DNA of 64,000 bases from NCBI RefSeq assembly GCF_019511605.1, contig NZ_JAEUAV010000001.1:744001-808000 (forward strand), given 5' to 3'. Made by a program: the position numbers and the translations under genes. Shown one piece after another: positions 36,593 through 44,797 of the stretch (position 1 is its first letter; every line of letters begins with the position of its first letter). Below the pieces are notes generated by a model. That model searched no databases. It was not told the DNA's origin and worked only from the letters and a program-made list of their open reading frames with translations. This DNA is from Paraburkholderia phenoliruptrix (GTDB lineage Bacteria > Pseudomonadota > Gammaproteobacteria > Burkholderiales > Burkholderiaceae).

Positions 36593-36898
36593 ATGAACCA
36601 CGCTTCGGTTGCGACTCATGTCAGCGCGCGCACGGCACGCGTTGGCGCCGACCATTCCAACGATCCGCACCTGAGCGCCTATAACGCGGCGTTCAGCGAT
36701 CTTGGCCTGCGCTTTCGCTGGGACCACGCGACGCTGGACATCCTCAGCGAGTTCAATAGCGAGGCTGCCCGAATCACCGCTTACATCGAGCGGTTCCACG
36801 CGCATCTTCATCGCGCTTACGACCCGGACTTTCTTGCGCAACTGATTTTGCAGAAGAAGGCGCAGTACTTCAGCGAATTCGCCGCGTTGGGCGAGTGA
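36593..36898 (+). CDS. Hypothetical 101-residue protein
   Basis: A soluble protein beginning MNHASVATHVSARTARVG, preceded by an excellent AGGAGG. I recognise no named domain. After a variable N-terminus, the segment FSDLGLRFRWDHATLDIL and helical sequence (EFNSEAARITAYIERFHAHLHRAYDPDFLAQLILQ split across the middle) suggest a small helical fold rich in His and aromatic residues. It follows the LysR gene by 96 bp and is probably read from the same or a nearby promoter. Confidence 0.7.
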   Translation: MNHASVATHVSARTARVGADHSNDPHLSAYNAAFSDLGLRFRWDHATLDILSEFNSEAARITAYIERFHAHLHRAYDPDFLAQLILQKKAQYFSEFAALGE

Positions 36899-36900
36899 GG

Positions 36901-36934
36901 GCAGCGGCGGGAGCATGTTCCCGCCTGTCCCGCT
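36901..36934 (+). terminator. Hairpin after the 101-residue gene
   Basis: GGCGGGA (36906-36912) pairs with TCCCGCC (36919-36925) around a six-base loop, and the outer GCAGCGG can pair with CCGCTGC downstream. It starts two bases after the stop codon. There is no T-run, so it is a weak or Rho-assisted terminator at best. Confidence 0.4.
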
Positions 36935-37011
36935 GCGAGCGGCCTCTGCCGCTCCTCGCCATGAGGGACGACAGGCCGACGCGCTGCGTTTGGTGATCGT
37001 CGGGTCTGGCT

Positions 37012-37947
37012 TCATGGATGCCGGCCCACCGATGAACGAATCGAAAGACGCCGCGGCGCGCATACGCAAATGCTCCGTTGCCTGATTCCGTTGTTATGCC
37101 AGCGCGGGCCGTGACGGTATGCTGCCGCGCGCACCGTGCCGCGCACAGTTGCGCTGCGCAGCGCGTCGTCTCGCCAGCTGATTGCCATGCCGCCAGTCAC
37201 CCCACCACTCGCACCGTGCGAATGCTGCGCCTGTCGTTTCATATGTTGTTTCAAATGTTTTTTCGAGCAGGCGCGGCTGAGCATCACATGTACGCCTATA
37301 GACGACGCGAGCGCACTCGTCGCAAGTAACGCGGCGAGCCCGAACGGCTGCGCCGCTTCGGTGACGAAGCCGTAGCCGAGCCACGCGCACAACAGCAGCG
37401 CGAGCACGTTCACTGCGTCGTGTCCGGGTCGTGCTGTCACGCGCAGCGGCAACAGGCCACGCAGTTTGCAGAAGGCGACCGCCGAGGTCGCGAAGATCAA
37501 CGCACCGGCGAAAACCGCGGCGTAGAGCTCGCTTCGTTCAAACATCGCGAGGTTCGCGTGATTGCCCGCCGACACATAGCGCGCCACGCCGAAGGCGACG
37601 ATCGACAAACCAGTGCCGCTTGCCAGCAGTGCAACGGGCGCGGCTTGTCGCGTGAAATTGCGCCAGCGCACGAGCCAGGCGCCGGCAGCGGCACCGGCCA
37701 TCGTCGCGAACGTGAAGCTTTCACTGGCCCCAAGACCCGCCGCCAGAACGCCGGCAAGCGCAGCCACCAGCGCCGCGGCGTGCCAGTACGGGCGCGTGCG
37801 CCGCGCAGCATTTGAGCGCGGCCACAGCGGCAGTTGCGCGAGCGCGGCAAACACGGAACCCAGCGCGCAGGCCAACAACGCGGCACACGCCGCGCTCAGC
37901 GCGACGAATGCTCCGAGCCACACGGCACTCTCAGACGCTTGCGACAC
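37012..37947 (-). CDS. Short membrane protein resembling the N-terminal part of transhydrogenase subunit PntB
   Basis: A 311-residue protein with about seven or eight hydrophobic helices. The middle (NHANLAMFERSELYAAVFAGALIF, split) and SAVAFCKLRGLLPL resemble the membrane domain of NAD(P) transhydrogenase beta subunit. The soluble NADP(H)-binding domain of PntB is absent; instead the last 90 residues are basic and His-rich (KKHLKQHMKRQAQHSH) and resemble nothing I know. AAAGGAG lies five bases before the GTG start, arguing for expression. It is the last gene of the minus-strand unit, 59 bp after the FAH-family gene. It may be a decayed pntB or a repurposed channel. Confidence 0.6.
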   Translation of the reverse strand: MSQASESAVWLGAFVALSAACAALLACALGSVFAALAQLPLWPRSNAARRTRPYWHAAALVAALAGVLAAGLGASESFTFATMAGAAAGAWLVRWRNFTRQAAPVALLASGTGLSIVAFGVARYVSAGNHANLAMFERSELYAAVFAGALIFATSAVAFCKLRGLLPLRVTARPGHDAVNVLALLLCAWLGYGFVTEAAQPFGLAALLATSALASSIGVHVMLSRACSKKHLKQHMKRQAQHSHGASGGVTGGMAISWRDDALRSATVRGTVRAAAYRHGPRWHNNGIRQRSICVCAPRRLSIRSSVGRHP

Positions 37948-38006
37948 GCGTACTCCTTTCCGTGTTGTGGCGAGCGCGAGCTTGTGGCTCGCGAGCCGGC
38001 CATCGT

Positions 38007-38810
38007 TCAAACGAGTCCCGGCACTTCGGCTGCAACCGCTAGCGCGGCACGCAACGTGTTGCTAAGCGTACCGATTCCGTCGATGGAAACCGACACCGTT
38101 GCGCCGTCCTTGATCGACCCGACGCCCACTGACGTACCGCAGGCGATTACATCGCCGGGTTCCAGCGTGAGGTCCTGCGAGATGAGGCTTACCTGTTCGG
38201 CCGGCGAAAACACCATGTCGGAGAGCGGATAGTTCTGCCGCTCCACGCCGTCAAGCACGGTCACGAGATGCGCGCTTTGCCAATCGAATCCGGAGACGAT
38301 GGCCGGTCCGATACAGCAGAACGTATCGAAACCCTTTGCGCGGCACCATTGCGGAAAGTGCGGATTCTCGTTGAGCAGATCTGCCGCGGTTACGTCGTTG
38401 ACGAGCGTGTAACCAAAGATCGCGGCGGCGGCTTCTTCGACGCTTGCATCGCGGCAACGCCGGCCAATCACGATGCCGAGCTCGCCCTCATAGACAATCT
38501 TGCCTGCGTAGCTCGCGGGCCGCCGTATCGCTTCACCCGAACCGATTACCGAACCCGCCGGTTTCAGGAGAAAGAGCGGATGTGTCGGCACCGGCTTGTC
38601 GAGCTTCGCGGCCAACGCGTGAAAGTTGTTCCAGAGCGCGACGATCTTGCCGGGCGCGCAAGGTGCGAGCGGCGTAAGCGCACGCGTGGACAACACCGCG
38701 CCAGTCGGCACTGGCTGATCCAGGCTTTCATACTCGTGCAGATAAGCCCCTTCGACGCGGCCGAACACCACACCGCCGTCGTTGGACATGAAACGCATCC
38801 ACGTATCCAT
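38007..38810 (-). CDS. Fumarylacetoacetate hydrolase (FAH) family protein
   Basis: A 267-residue metal-dependent hydrolase or decarboxylase. The catalytic core is visible: KIVYEGELGIVIGRR with the metal-binding glutamates and GYTLVNDVTAADL with the aspartate, then LEPGDVIACGTSVGVG near the C-terminus. Small FAH proteins act as acylpyruvate hydrolases, oxaloacetate decarboxylases or sugar-acid dehydratases; the context gives no decisive hint. AGGAG lies six bases before the ATG. It sits between the CoA-ligase gene and the PntB-like gene in one orientation. Confidence 0.85.
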   Translation of the reverse strand: MDTWMRFMSNDGGVVFGRVEGAYLHEYESLDQPVPTGAVLSTRALTPLAPCAPGKIVALWNNFHALAAKLDKPVPTHPLFLLKPAGSVIGSGEAIRRPASYAGKIVYEGELGIVIGRRCRDASVEEAAAAIFGYTLVNDVTAADLLNENPHFPQWCRAKGFDTFCCIGPAIVSGFDWQSAHLVTVLDGVERQNYPLSDMVFSPAEQVSLISQDLTLEPGDVIACGTSVGVGSIKDGATVSVSIDGIGTLSNTLRAALAVAAEVPGLV

Positions 38811-38956
38811 ACGTCGCTCCTTGAGCGCTTCGGCACGGTCTTCTGCGCGGCTCGCAATTGGCGATGCGAAATTGCCGCTGCGAAATTGCTGGCGCTACAG
38901 CATCGCCATAGCAATCAATACGCGCAAAGAAAACCGTGCCGCCTTCCGTTTATGCG

Positions 38957-41152
38957 TCAGATGAGGCCCGCGCCGCGCGCCCACTGATACTTCGCACCGA
39001 GCACCGCGACCGGAATTTCCGTCGAGTACGCGTACGCAGGCACGCCATGCGCGTACAGGTACTCGGCCGCCTCTTCGACCTGAACGTCGCCCGCGAGCGA
39101 CGCGACAATCGGCTTTTCGATGCCGCGCGCCTTCATCTCTTCCTTCACCTCGACGACGAGACGCGCGAATACCATCGGCGGCGTAATGATGGTGTGCCAG
39201 TAGCCCAGAATGATCGCGTGAATCCGCGGGTCCTCGAGGCCAAGACGGATCGTGTTCTGATACGTCGAGGGCGGCTCGCCACCGGTAATGTCGACGGGAT
39301 TGCCCGCCGCGCCGAACGGCGGGATGAACTTGCGGAAGGCCGCGTCGAGATCGGCGGGCATGGTCATCAGCGACAGACGGTTGTCCACGCAAGCATCCGA
39401 CAGCAGCACGCCGGAGCCGCCCGCGCCGGTAATGATCACCACGTTCTCGCCCTTCGGCGTCGGCAGCTTCGGAATGCCGCGCGCGAATTCGAGCAGATCG
39501 CGCAGCGAACGTGCGCGAATCACGCCGCATTGCCTGAACACGTCTTCGTAAATGCGATCGTTGCCGGCGAGCGCGCCCGTGTGCGAACTCGCCGCGCGCG
39601 CGCCGAGGCTCGTGCGGCCGGCCTTCAGCACCACCACGGGTTTCTTCTTCGACACCCGCGCCGCCGCTTCTGCAAAGGCCCGACCATCTTTCAGGTCTTC
39701 GCAATGCTGCGCGATGATGTCAGTGTTGTCGTCCTGCTCGAAGAAAGTCAGCAGATCGTCTTCGTCGATGTCGGATTTGTTGCCGAGGCCGACGATAGCG
39801 GACACGCCCATCTTCGCGGAACGCGAGAAGCCGATGATCGCCATGCCGATACCGCCGGATTGCGACGACAACGCCGCCTTGCCTTGCACATCGTACGGTG
39901 TGCAAAACGTTGCGCAAAGGTTCTTCGGCGTGTAGTAGAAGCCGTAGATGTTCGGCCCCATCAGACGGATGCCGTATTCACGCGCTATCGCCACGATTTC
40001 CTGCTGGCCTTCTACATTGCCCGTTTCGGCGAAGCCCGATGGAATCAGCACCGCGCCGGGAATATGCTTCTTGCCCACTTCCGTCAATGCGCCGGCAACG
40101 AACTTGGCGGGGATCGCAAACACGGCGACGTCGATGTCGCCCGGCACGTCCAGCACGCTCTTATAGGCCTTGTGGCCCATGATCTCGTCGGCCTTCGGGT
40201 GGATCGGATAAATCTCGCCCTGATAGCCGCCGTTGATCAGGTTCTTCATCACCGAGTTGCCGATCTTGCCCTCTTCCGCCGACGCACCAATCACCGCGAC
40301 ACGATCCGGCTTCATGATGCGGTTCATTTGCCGCACGATGTCTTCCTGACTCGGACGATAGCGCTCGACCGGCGGCGAGAAGTCCAGCACGATGCGCACG
40401 TCGGCGGCGATCGCGCCGCGCTTGCTGGCAAACACCGGGTTCAGGTCCAGTTCGGAGATTTCCGGGAAGTCCGAAACGAGCCGCGACACGTTCTCGATCA
40501 AGCCGGCAAGCGCCTCGCGGTCAACCGGTTCGCCGCCGCGCACGCCCTTGAGCATGTCGGCAGCCGCAATGCCGTCGAGCATCGAGCGGGCATCGTCGCG
40601 CGTGGCGGGGGCAAGGCGGAACGTGATGTCCTTGAGCACTTCGACAAGCACACCACCAAGACCGAATGCCACCAGCTTGCCGAACGAGGGGTCCGTCACC
40701 GCGCCGACAATCACTTCCTGACCGCCGCCAATCATCTGTTGCACCTGCACGCCGAGCAGGTTGGCCTGCGCGTTATAGCGCTTCGCGTTGTCCATGATCG
40801 TGGCGAATCCTTCCGCTACGTCAGCGGCGTTCTTCACGCCGACGAGCACACCGCCCGCTTCGGTCTTGTGAAGGATTTCCGGCGAAACGATCTTGAGCAC
40901 CACCGGAAAGCCGATCTCGGTCGCGAATTGCGCGGCTTCCGCGGCGGTCGTCGCTAGCGCTTCTTTGGGCACTGCGATGCCGTACACATCGCACACCAGC
41001 TTGCCTTCGGGCGCCGTCAGCGAGTTGCGGCCTTCCGCTTTGGCGTGATCGAGAATGTGCCGCACGACGTCTTTATTGGCGACCTGAGCGCGGTCGTCCG
41101 GCGTATGAGCGGTGCCGCGTTCCTTCAATGAGAGCGTGTCTTCGTATGCCAT
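38957..41152 (-). CDS. ADP-forming-type acyl-CoA ligase with ATP-grasp domain first
   Basis: A 731-residue fusion of the domains of NDP-forming acetyl-CoA synthetases. An ATP-grasp domain comes first (about 35-270; GFPVVLKIVSPEILHKTEAGGV), then a CoA-binding Rossmann domain (about 285-430; RVAVIGASAEEGKIGN) and a succinyl-CoA-ligase-like domain with the phospho-histidine loop SSHTGALAGND. In the common order the ATP-grasp part is last, so this is a permuted architecture. The reaction should be acid + CoA + ATP giving acyl-CoA + ADP, or the reverse, saving energy from an acyl-CoA. Formyl-CoA, oxalyl-CoA or a hydroxyacyl-CoA are candidates from context. It follows frc by 109 bp. Confidence 0.88.
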   Translation of the reverse strand: MAYEDTLSLKERGTAHTPDDRAQVANKDVVRHILDHAKAEGRNSLTAPEGKLVCDVYGIAVPKEALATTAAEAAQFATEIGFPVVLKIVSPEILHKTEAGGVLVGVKNAADVAEGFATIMDNAKRYNAQANLLGVQVQQMIGGGQEVIVGAVTDPSFGKLVAFGLGGVLVEVLKDITFRLAPATRDDARSMLDGIAAADMLKGVRGGEPVDREALAGLIENVSRLVSDFPEISELDLNPVFASKRGAIAADVRIVLDFSPPVERYRPSQEDIVRQMNRIMKPDRVAVIGASAEEGKIGNSVMKNLINGGYQGEIYPIHPKADEIMGHKAYKSVLDVPGDIDVAVFAIPAKFVAGALTEVGKKHIPGAVLIPSGFAETGNVEGQQEIVAIAREYGIRLMGPNIYGFYYTPKNLCATFCTPYDVQGKAALSSQSGGIGMAIIGFSRSAKMGVSAIVGLGNKSDIDEDDLLTFFEQDDNTDIIAQHCEDLKDGRAFAEAAARVSKKKPVVVLKAGRTSLGARAASSHTGALAGNDRIYEDVFRQCGVIRARSLRDLLEFARGIPKLPTPKGENVVIITGAGGSGVLLSDACVDNRLSLMTMPADLDAAFRKFIPPFGAAGNPVDITGGEPPSTYQNTIRLGLEDPRIHAIILGYWHTIITPPMVFARLVVEVKEEMKARGIEKPIVASLAGDVQVEEAAEYLYAHGVPAYAYSTEIPVAVLGAKYQWARGAGLI

Positions 41153-41261
41153 GTCCTGCCGTCTCCAATGCGGGTTCGAAAGGCGCCGCCCGGCACCGCG
41201 CCTGCCTGCATGGCAAGCGGCGGGCGGCCTTGCACTACGGTTGTCTGCAGTTTGCGTGCGC

Positions 41262-42509
41262 CTAGATGGCACCGGCGGTACGCAATGCGCTGATCTGCTC
41301 GGGCGAGTAGCCGAGTTCCGCCATGACTTCGTCGGTATGTTCGCCAAGCAGCGGCGAGCGCTTTACTTCCGTCGGACTATCGGACAGTTTGATAGGATTG
41401 CCAACTGTCAGGTACTTGCCGCGCGTCGGATGATCGACTTCGACAATCGTGCCGGTCTTGCGCAGCGAAGGTTCTTCGGCAATCTCCTTCATCGAGAGAA
41501 TCGGCCCGCAGGGAATGTCGTACTTGTTGAGAATCTGCATGGCCTCGAACTTGGTCTTGGTCATCGTCCAACGTTCTATTTCCGCGAAGATTTCCTTGAG
41601 GCGCGGTAGCCGCGCGACGGGCGTCGCGTAGTCCGGATCGGTGGCCCACTCTTCCTTGCCGATCACGTTGCAAATCTTGGCCCACACCGGCGCCTGCGTG
41701 ATGAAGTAGATGTAGGCGTTCGGATCGGTCTCCCAGCCCTTGCATTTGAGAATCCAGCCCGGCTGCCCGCCGCCAGATGCATTACCCGCGCGCGGCACCG
41801 CTTCGCCGAACTTGCCGTTCGGGTATTGCGGATACTCCTTCATCACGCCGGTGCGTTCCAGCCGTTGCTGATCGCGCAGCTTCACGCGGCACAGGTTGAG
41901 CACGCCGTCCTGCATCGCGGCGAGCACGCGCTGCCCGCGGCCCGTCTGTGTACGCTGATACAGCGCGGTGACAATACCGAGCGCGAGATGCAGGCCGGTG
42001 CCGCTGTCGCCGATCTGCGCGCCGGTCACCACCGGCGGGCCGTCGTCGAAACCCGTGGTCGAGGCCGCGCCACCCGCGCATTGCGCGACGTTCTCGTAGA
42101 CCTTGCAGTCCTCATACGGACCCGGACCAAAGCCTTTGACCGACGCAACGATCATGCGCGGATTCAGCTCCTGGATGCGCTCCCACGTGAAGCCCATGCG
42201 ATCGAGCGCGCCCGGTGCGAAGTTCTCCACCAGCACGTCGCATTTCTGGATCAGCGCCTCGAGCACCTGCTTGCCCTCGGGGTGCTTGGTGTCGATCGTG
42301 ACCGAACGCTTGTTATGGTTGAGCATCGTGAAGTACAAGCTGTCCACGTCGGGAATGTCACGCAGTTGCTCGCGCGTGATGTCGCCTGCGCCGGCGCGCT
42401 CCACCTTGATTACGTCCGCGCCGAACCACGCCAGCAATTGCGTGCAGGTCGGGCCCGATTGCACATGCGTGAAATCGAGAATGCGCACGCCGTCGAGTGC
42501 TTTGCCCAT
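41262..42509 (-). CDS. frc: Formyl-CoA:oxalate CoA-transferase
   Basis: A 415-residue class III CoA-transferase. It follows the Oxalobacter Frc sequence closely throughout: [28 protein letters not shown], the catalytic aspartate Asp168 in [20 protein letters not shown], the mobile glycine loop GGGQPGW and LKCKGWETD. Frc moves CoA from formyl-CoA to oxalate, giving oxalyl-CoA and formate. It lies 24 bp downstream of the ThDP lyase gene, so they are in one operon. The presence of an OxlT-type antiporter gene nearby agrees with oxalate use. Confidence 0.95.
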   Translation of the reverse strand: MGKALDGVRILDFTHVQSGPTCTQLLAWFGADVIKVERAGAGDITREQLRDIPDVDSLYFTMLNHNKRSVTIDTKHPEGKQVLEALIQKCDVLVENFAPGALDRMGFTWERIQELNPRMIVASVKGFGPGPYEDCKVYENVAQCAGGAASTTGFDDGPPVVTGAQIGDSGTGLHLALGIVTALYQRTQTGRGQRVLAAMQDGVLNLCRVKLRDQQRLERTGVMKEYPQYPNGKFGEAVPRAGNASGGGQPGWILKCKGWETDPNAYIYFITQAPVWAKICNVIGKEEWATDPDYATPVARLPRLKEIFAEIERWTMTKTKFEAMQILNKYDIPCGPILSMKEIAEEPSLRKTGTIVEVDHPTRGKYLTVGNPIKLSDSPTEVKRSPLLGEHTDEVMAELGYSPEQISALRTAGAI

Positions 42510-42533
42510 GTCGTGTCTCCTAAGGTATCCGTA

Positions 42534-44297
42534 TTACTTGTACATGGTCTGATTCTTGGTGCCCGGCGCATATTCGCGCGGGTCGACCCAGATGTTGACG
42601 ACTGCGGAGCGCCCGGTGCGATGAATCGCTTCGCGCGCACGCTGCAATGCGCTCGCGATCTGCGCCGGGTCGCGCACTTCCTCGCCGTAACCGCCGAGCA
42701 TTTCGGCGAACTTGCTGAACGGCACGTCGCTCAGCAGATTGCCGACGTTGCCGCGCTCGTCGCCGTATTTGGCGAGCTGGCCGTAGCGGATCTGATTCAT
42801 CGCCGAGTTATTGCCGATCACCGCGAGGTACGGCGCGCCGAAGCGGTTGGCCGTCTCCATGTCGAACGCGGTCATGCCGAACGAGCCGTCGCCGTAGTAG
42901 CACAGCACTTCCTTGTGCGGATGCGCGACCTTGGCAGCAAGCGCGAAACCCGTGCCGACGCCGAGCGAACCCAGCGCGCCTGGGTCCATCCACTGCCCCG
43001 GGCGGCGCGGGCGCACGGCTTGCGCGGAAATGGTCACCACGTCGCCGCCGTCACCGATGTAGATGGTGTCGTCGGAGAGGAACTCGTTGAGCTCATAGGC
43101 GACGCGGTACGGGTGAATCGGCGTGTTATTCGACTTGAAGAGCGGCATCAGTTTTTCCGTCGCAGTTGCTTCGGCATCCTGAAGTTGCGCCATCCATTTG
43201 CGGCGCGCCTGGCGCTTGTCGTCTTTCAGGCGGCCACTCGCGGCTTGCAGCACAGCCGCGAGAATCGCGCCTGGATCGCCAACGAGACCGAGGTCGATAT
43301 CGCGGTTTTTGCCGACCGTGCGATAGTCCATGTCGATCTGCACCAGCGTCAGTTCCTTGCTGATGCGCTTGCCGTAGCCCATGCGGAAATCGAACGGTGT
43401 ACCCACTACGATCAGCACGTCCGCATTGGCGAAGGCCTGCGAGCGCGTGCGGTCGAAGTGATGCGGGTCGCCCGGCGGCAGCAGGCCGCGGCTCGCACCG
43501 TTGAAGTAGCCAGGAATGTCGAGTCCGCGCAGCAGCGCGATCGCTTCTTCATGGCCGCGTGCGGTCCACACCTGCTGTCCGTACAGAATCGCGGGACGCT
43601 CGGAGTTCACCAGAATGTCGGCTAGCTTCTCGATGTCGCGCGGGTCGCCAATCGACTTGGTCGACGCGCGATAGTGGCCCGGCTGCGGCACGACCGCGCG
43701 CGTCAGTTCCACTTCGCGGTCAAGCACGTCACGCGGAATTTCCAGGTAGGCCGGACCGGGCGCGCCGTTGAAACACTCGCGCGCGGCCATAGAGATCATG
43801 TCCGCGACGCGCTCTGTGCTCGACACGCTCGCGGCGAACTTGGTGATGGGCGCCATCATGTCGACGTGCGGCAGGTCTTGCAGCGAACCCATCTTGTGTT
43901 GCGTGAGCGCACCCTGGCCGCCGATATGCAGCACCGGACTTTCAGAGCGAAACGCCGTCGCAATACCGGTCACCGCGTTCGTGCAGCCGGGGCCGGCCGT
44001 CGTCACCACGCAGCCGAGCTTGCCGGTCTGGCGCGCATAGCCGTCGGCCGCGTGCGCCGCGACCTGCTCATGGCGCACGTCGATAATGCGAATCCCTTCG
44101 TCCACGCAACCATCGTAAATGTCGATGATGTGTCCGCCGCATAGCGTGAAGATCGTATCGACGCCTTCGTTCTTCAGCGCCTTCGCGACCAGGTGGCCGC
44201 CGGAAACGACGCCGGCGTTGCGCGTCTTCTGCTTGAGCGTGTCTTCCGCCGTGGTGCTGCCCGTAACCGGGTTCAGGGATGAAACAACTGCGGACAT
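42534..44297 (-). CDS. ThDP-dependent lyase of the 2-hydroxyacyl-CoA lyase / oxalyl-CoA decarboxylase superfamily
   Basis: A 587-residue three-domain thiamine-diphosphate enzyme. The activating glutamate is Glu77 in RHEQ, the phosphate/Mg motif is YYGDGSFGMTAFDMETANRFG ending in GNNSAMN (split here), and LGSLGVGTGFALAAK precedes it. Genome neighbours suggest oxalyl-CoA decarboxylase, but segment 136-157 (MGSLQDLP then TKFAAS) follows the pattern of 2-hydroxyacyl-CoA lyase and ILVBL, and lacks the Tyr-Glu pair of Oxalobacter Oxc. Possible reactions: oxalyl-CoA to formyl-CoA and CO2, or 2-hydroxyacyl-CoA to formyl-CoA and aldehyde. It is the first gene of the operon; two copies of a 16-bp motif lie upstream. 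Confidence 0.85.
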   Translation of the reverse strand: MSAVVSSLNPVTGSTTAEDTLKQKTRNAGVVSGGHLVAKALKNEGVDTIFTLCGGHIIDIYDGCVDEGIRIIDVRHEQVAAHAADGYARQTGKLGCVVTTAGPGCTNAVTGIATAFRSESPVLHIGGQGALTQHKMGSLQDLPHVDMMAPITKFAASVSSTERVADMISMAARECFNGAPGPAYLEIPRDVLDREVELTRAVVPQPGHYRASTKSIGDPRDIEKLADILVNSERPAILYGQQVWTARGHEEAIALLRGLDIPGYFNGASRGLLPPGDPHHFDRTRSQAFANADVLIVVGTPFDFRMGYGKRISKELTLVQIDMDYRTVGKNRDIDLGLVGDPGAILAAVLQAASGRLKDDKRQARRKWMAQLQDAEATATEKLMPLFKSNNTPIHPYRVAYELNEFLSDDTIYIGDGGDVVTISAQAVRPRRPGQWMDPGALGSLGVGTGFALAAKVAHPHKEVLCYYGDGSFGMTAFDMETANRFGAPYLAVIGNNSAMNQIRYGQLAKYGDERGNVGNLLSDVPFSKFAEMLGGYGEEVRDPAQIASALQRAREAIHRTGRSAVVNIWVDPREYAPGTKNQTMYK

Positions 44298-44463
44298 GGT
44301 CGTCTCCTGTGTATGTCGACCGGCGCGGGCGCTTCTGCCGTTACGCCGGTTCCATGCTTAAGCATCGATGGGAGTTCGCGCTCCGTGCGCTTACCCCGCG
44401 TCCCATGAATCTGCTGCCTGTCGATTGTTTGAACACATTTCCAGACCACGCCGTTGGCCCTGT

Positions 44464-44487
44464 TCACATACGGTATGTGATATATCA
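44464..44487. promoter_or_regulatory. Operator candidate 1 upstream of the ThDP lyase operon
   Basis: The 16-mer GGTATGTGATATATCA at 44472-44487 is the reference copy of a motif found three times in this locus. It overlaps a perfect 17-bp palindrome TCACATAC-G-GTATGTGA at 44464-44480, and includes the 10-bp palindrome TGATATATCA. It is about 170 bp upstream of the lyase start. The FCD-type GntR regulator encoded at 44798-45517 is the likely binder; that is inference. Confidence 0.65.
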
Positions 44488-44634
44488 GTTTGAAGCAAGG
44501 ACGATTTCACGGTGCGGTCAAGCTTGCTGTTTGCGCTGCAATCCCTTGGCGGACGCGGAAGACAACGATTTCGGGAAGCTGCCGGATTCCCGCCGCAAGG
44601 GAAAACACTGAGCGCGGTCCAAAACGCTCACTGT

Positions 44635-44650
44635 TGATATATCACATACC
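44635..44650. promoter_or_regulatory. Operator candidate 2, exact inverted copy of site 1
   Basis: TGATATATCACATACC is the exact reverse complement of site 1's 16-mer, 147 bp further away from the lyase gene. Two identical, opposed sites flanking a promoter region are compatible with DNA looping by a regulator. The sequence between them (44488-44634) shows no gene. Confidence 0.65.
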
Positions 44651-44700
44651 ACATTTCAGACGGCGTCAAGCACGGTATTTCCCTGAGCGGGAGGCAGATA

Positions 44701-44741
44701 AAGAAAAAGCCCGCGGTGCGTGAACACCGCGGGCTTTCGCC
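44701..44741 (-). terminator. Rho-independent terminator of the GntR unit
   Basis: A 13-bp perfect stem AAAGCCCGCGGTG (44706-44718) pairs with 44725-44737 around CGTGAA. Read on the minus strand it ends in a T-rich CTTTTTCTT. It lies about 60 bp downstream of the GntR stop codon. The region 44298-44797 otherwise holds the two operator candidates and no gene. Confidence 0.9.
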
Positions 44742-44797
44742 TGCGTCTTTCTCCGATGCGGTGCGCGCCTGAACCGGCGGCCCGCCGTACTCAGCGG

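Noticed and set aside
42534..44297. Straight label of oxalyl-CoA decarboxylase (oxc)
   Set aside because: Context supports it, but the segment after the glutamate motif follows the HACL/ILVBL pattern and lacks the Tyr-Glu pair of characterised Oxc, so I kept a superfamily call.
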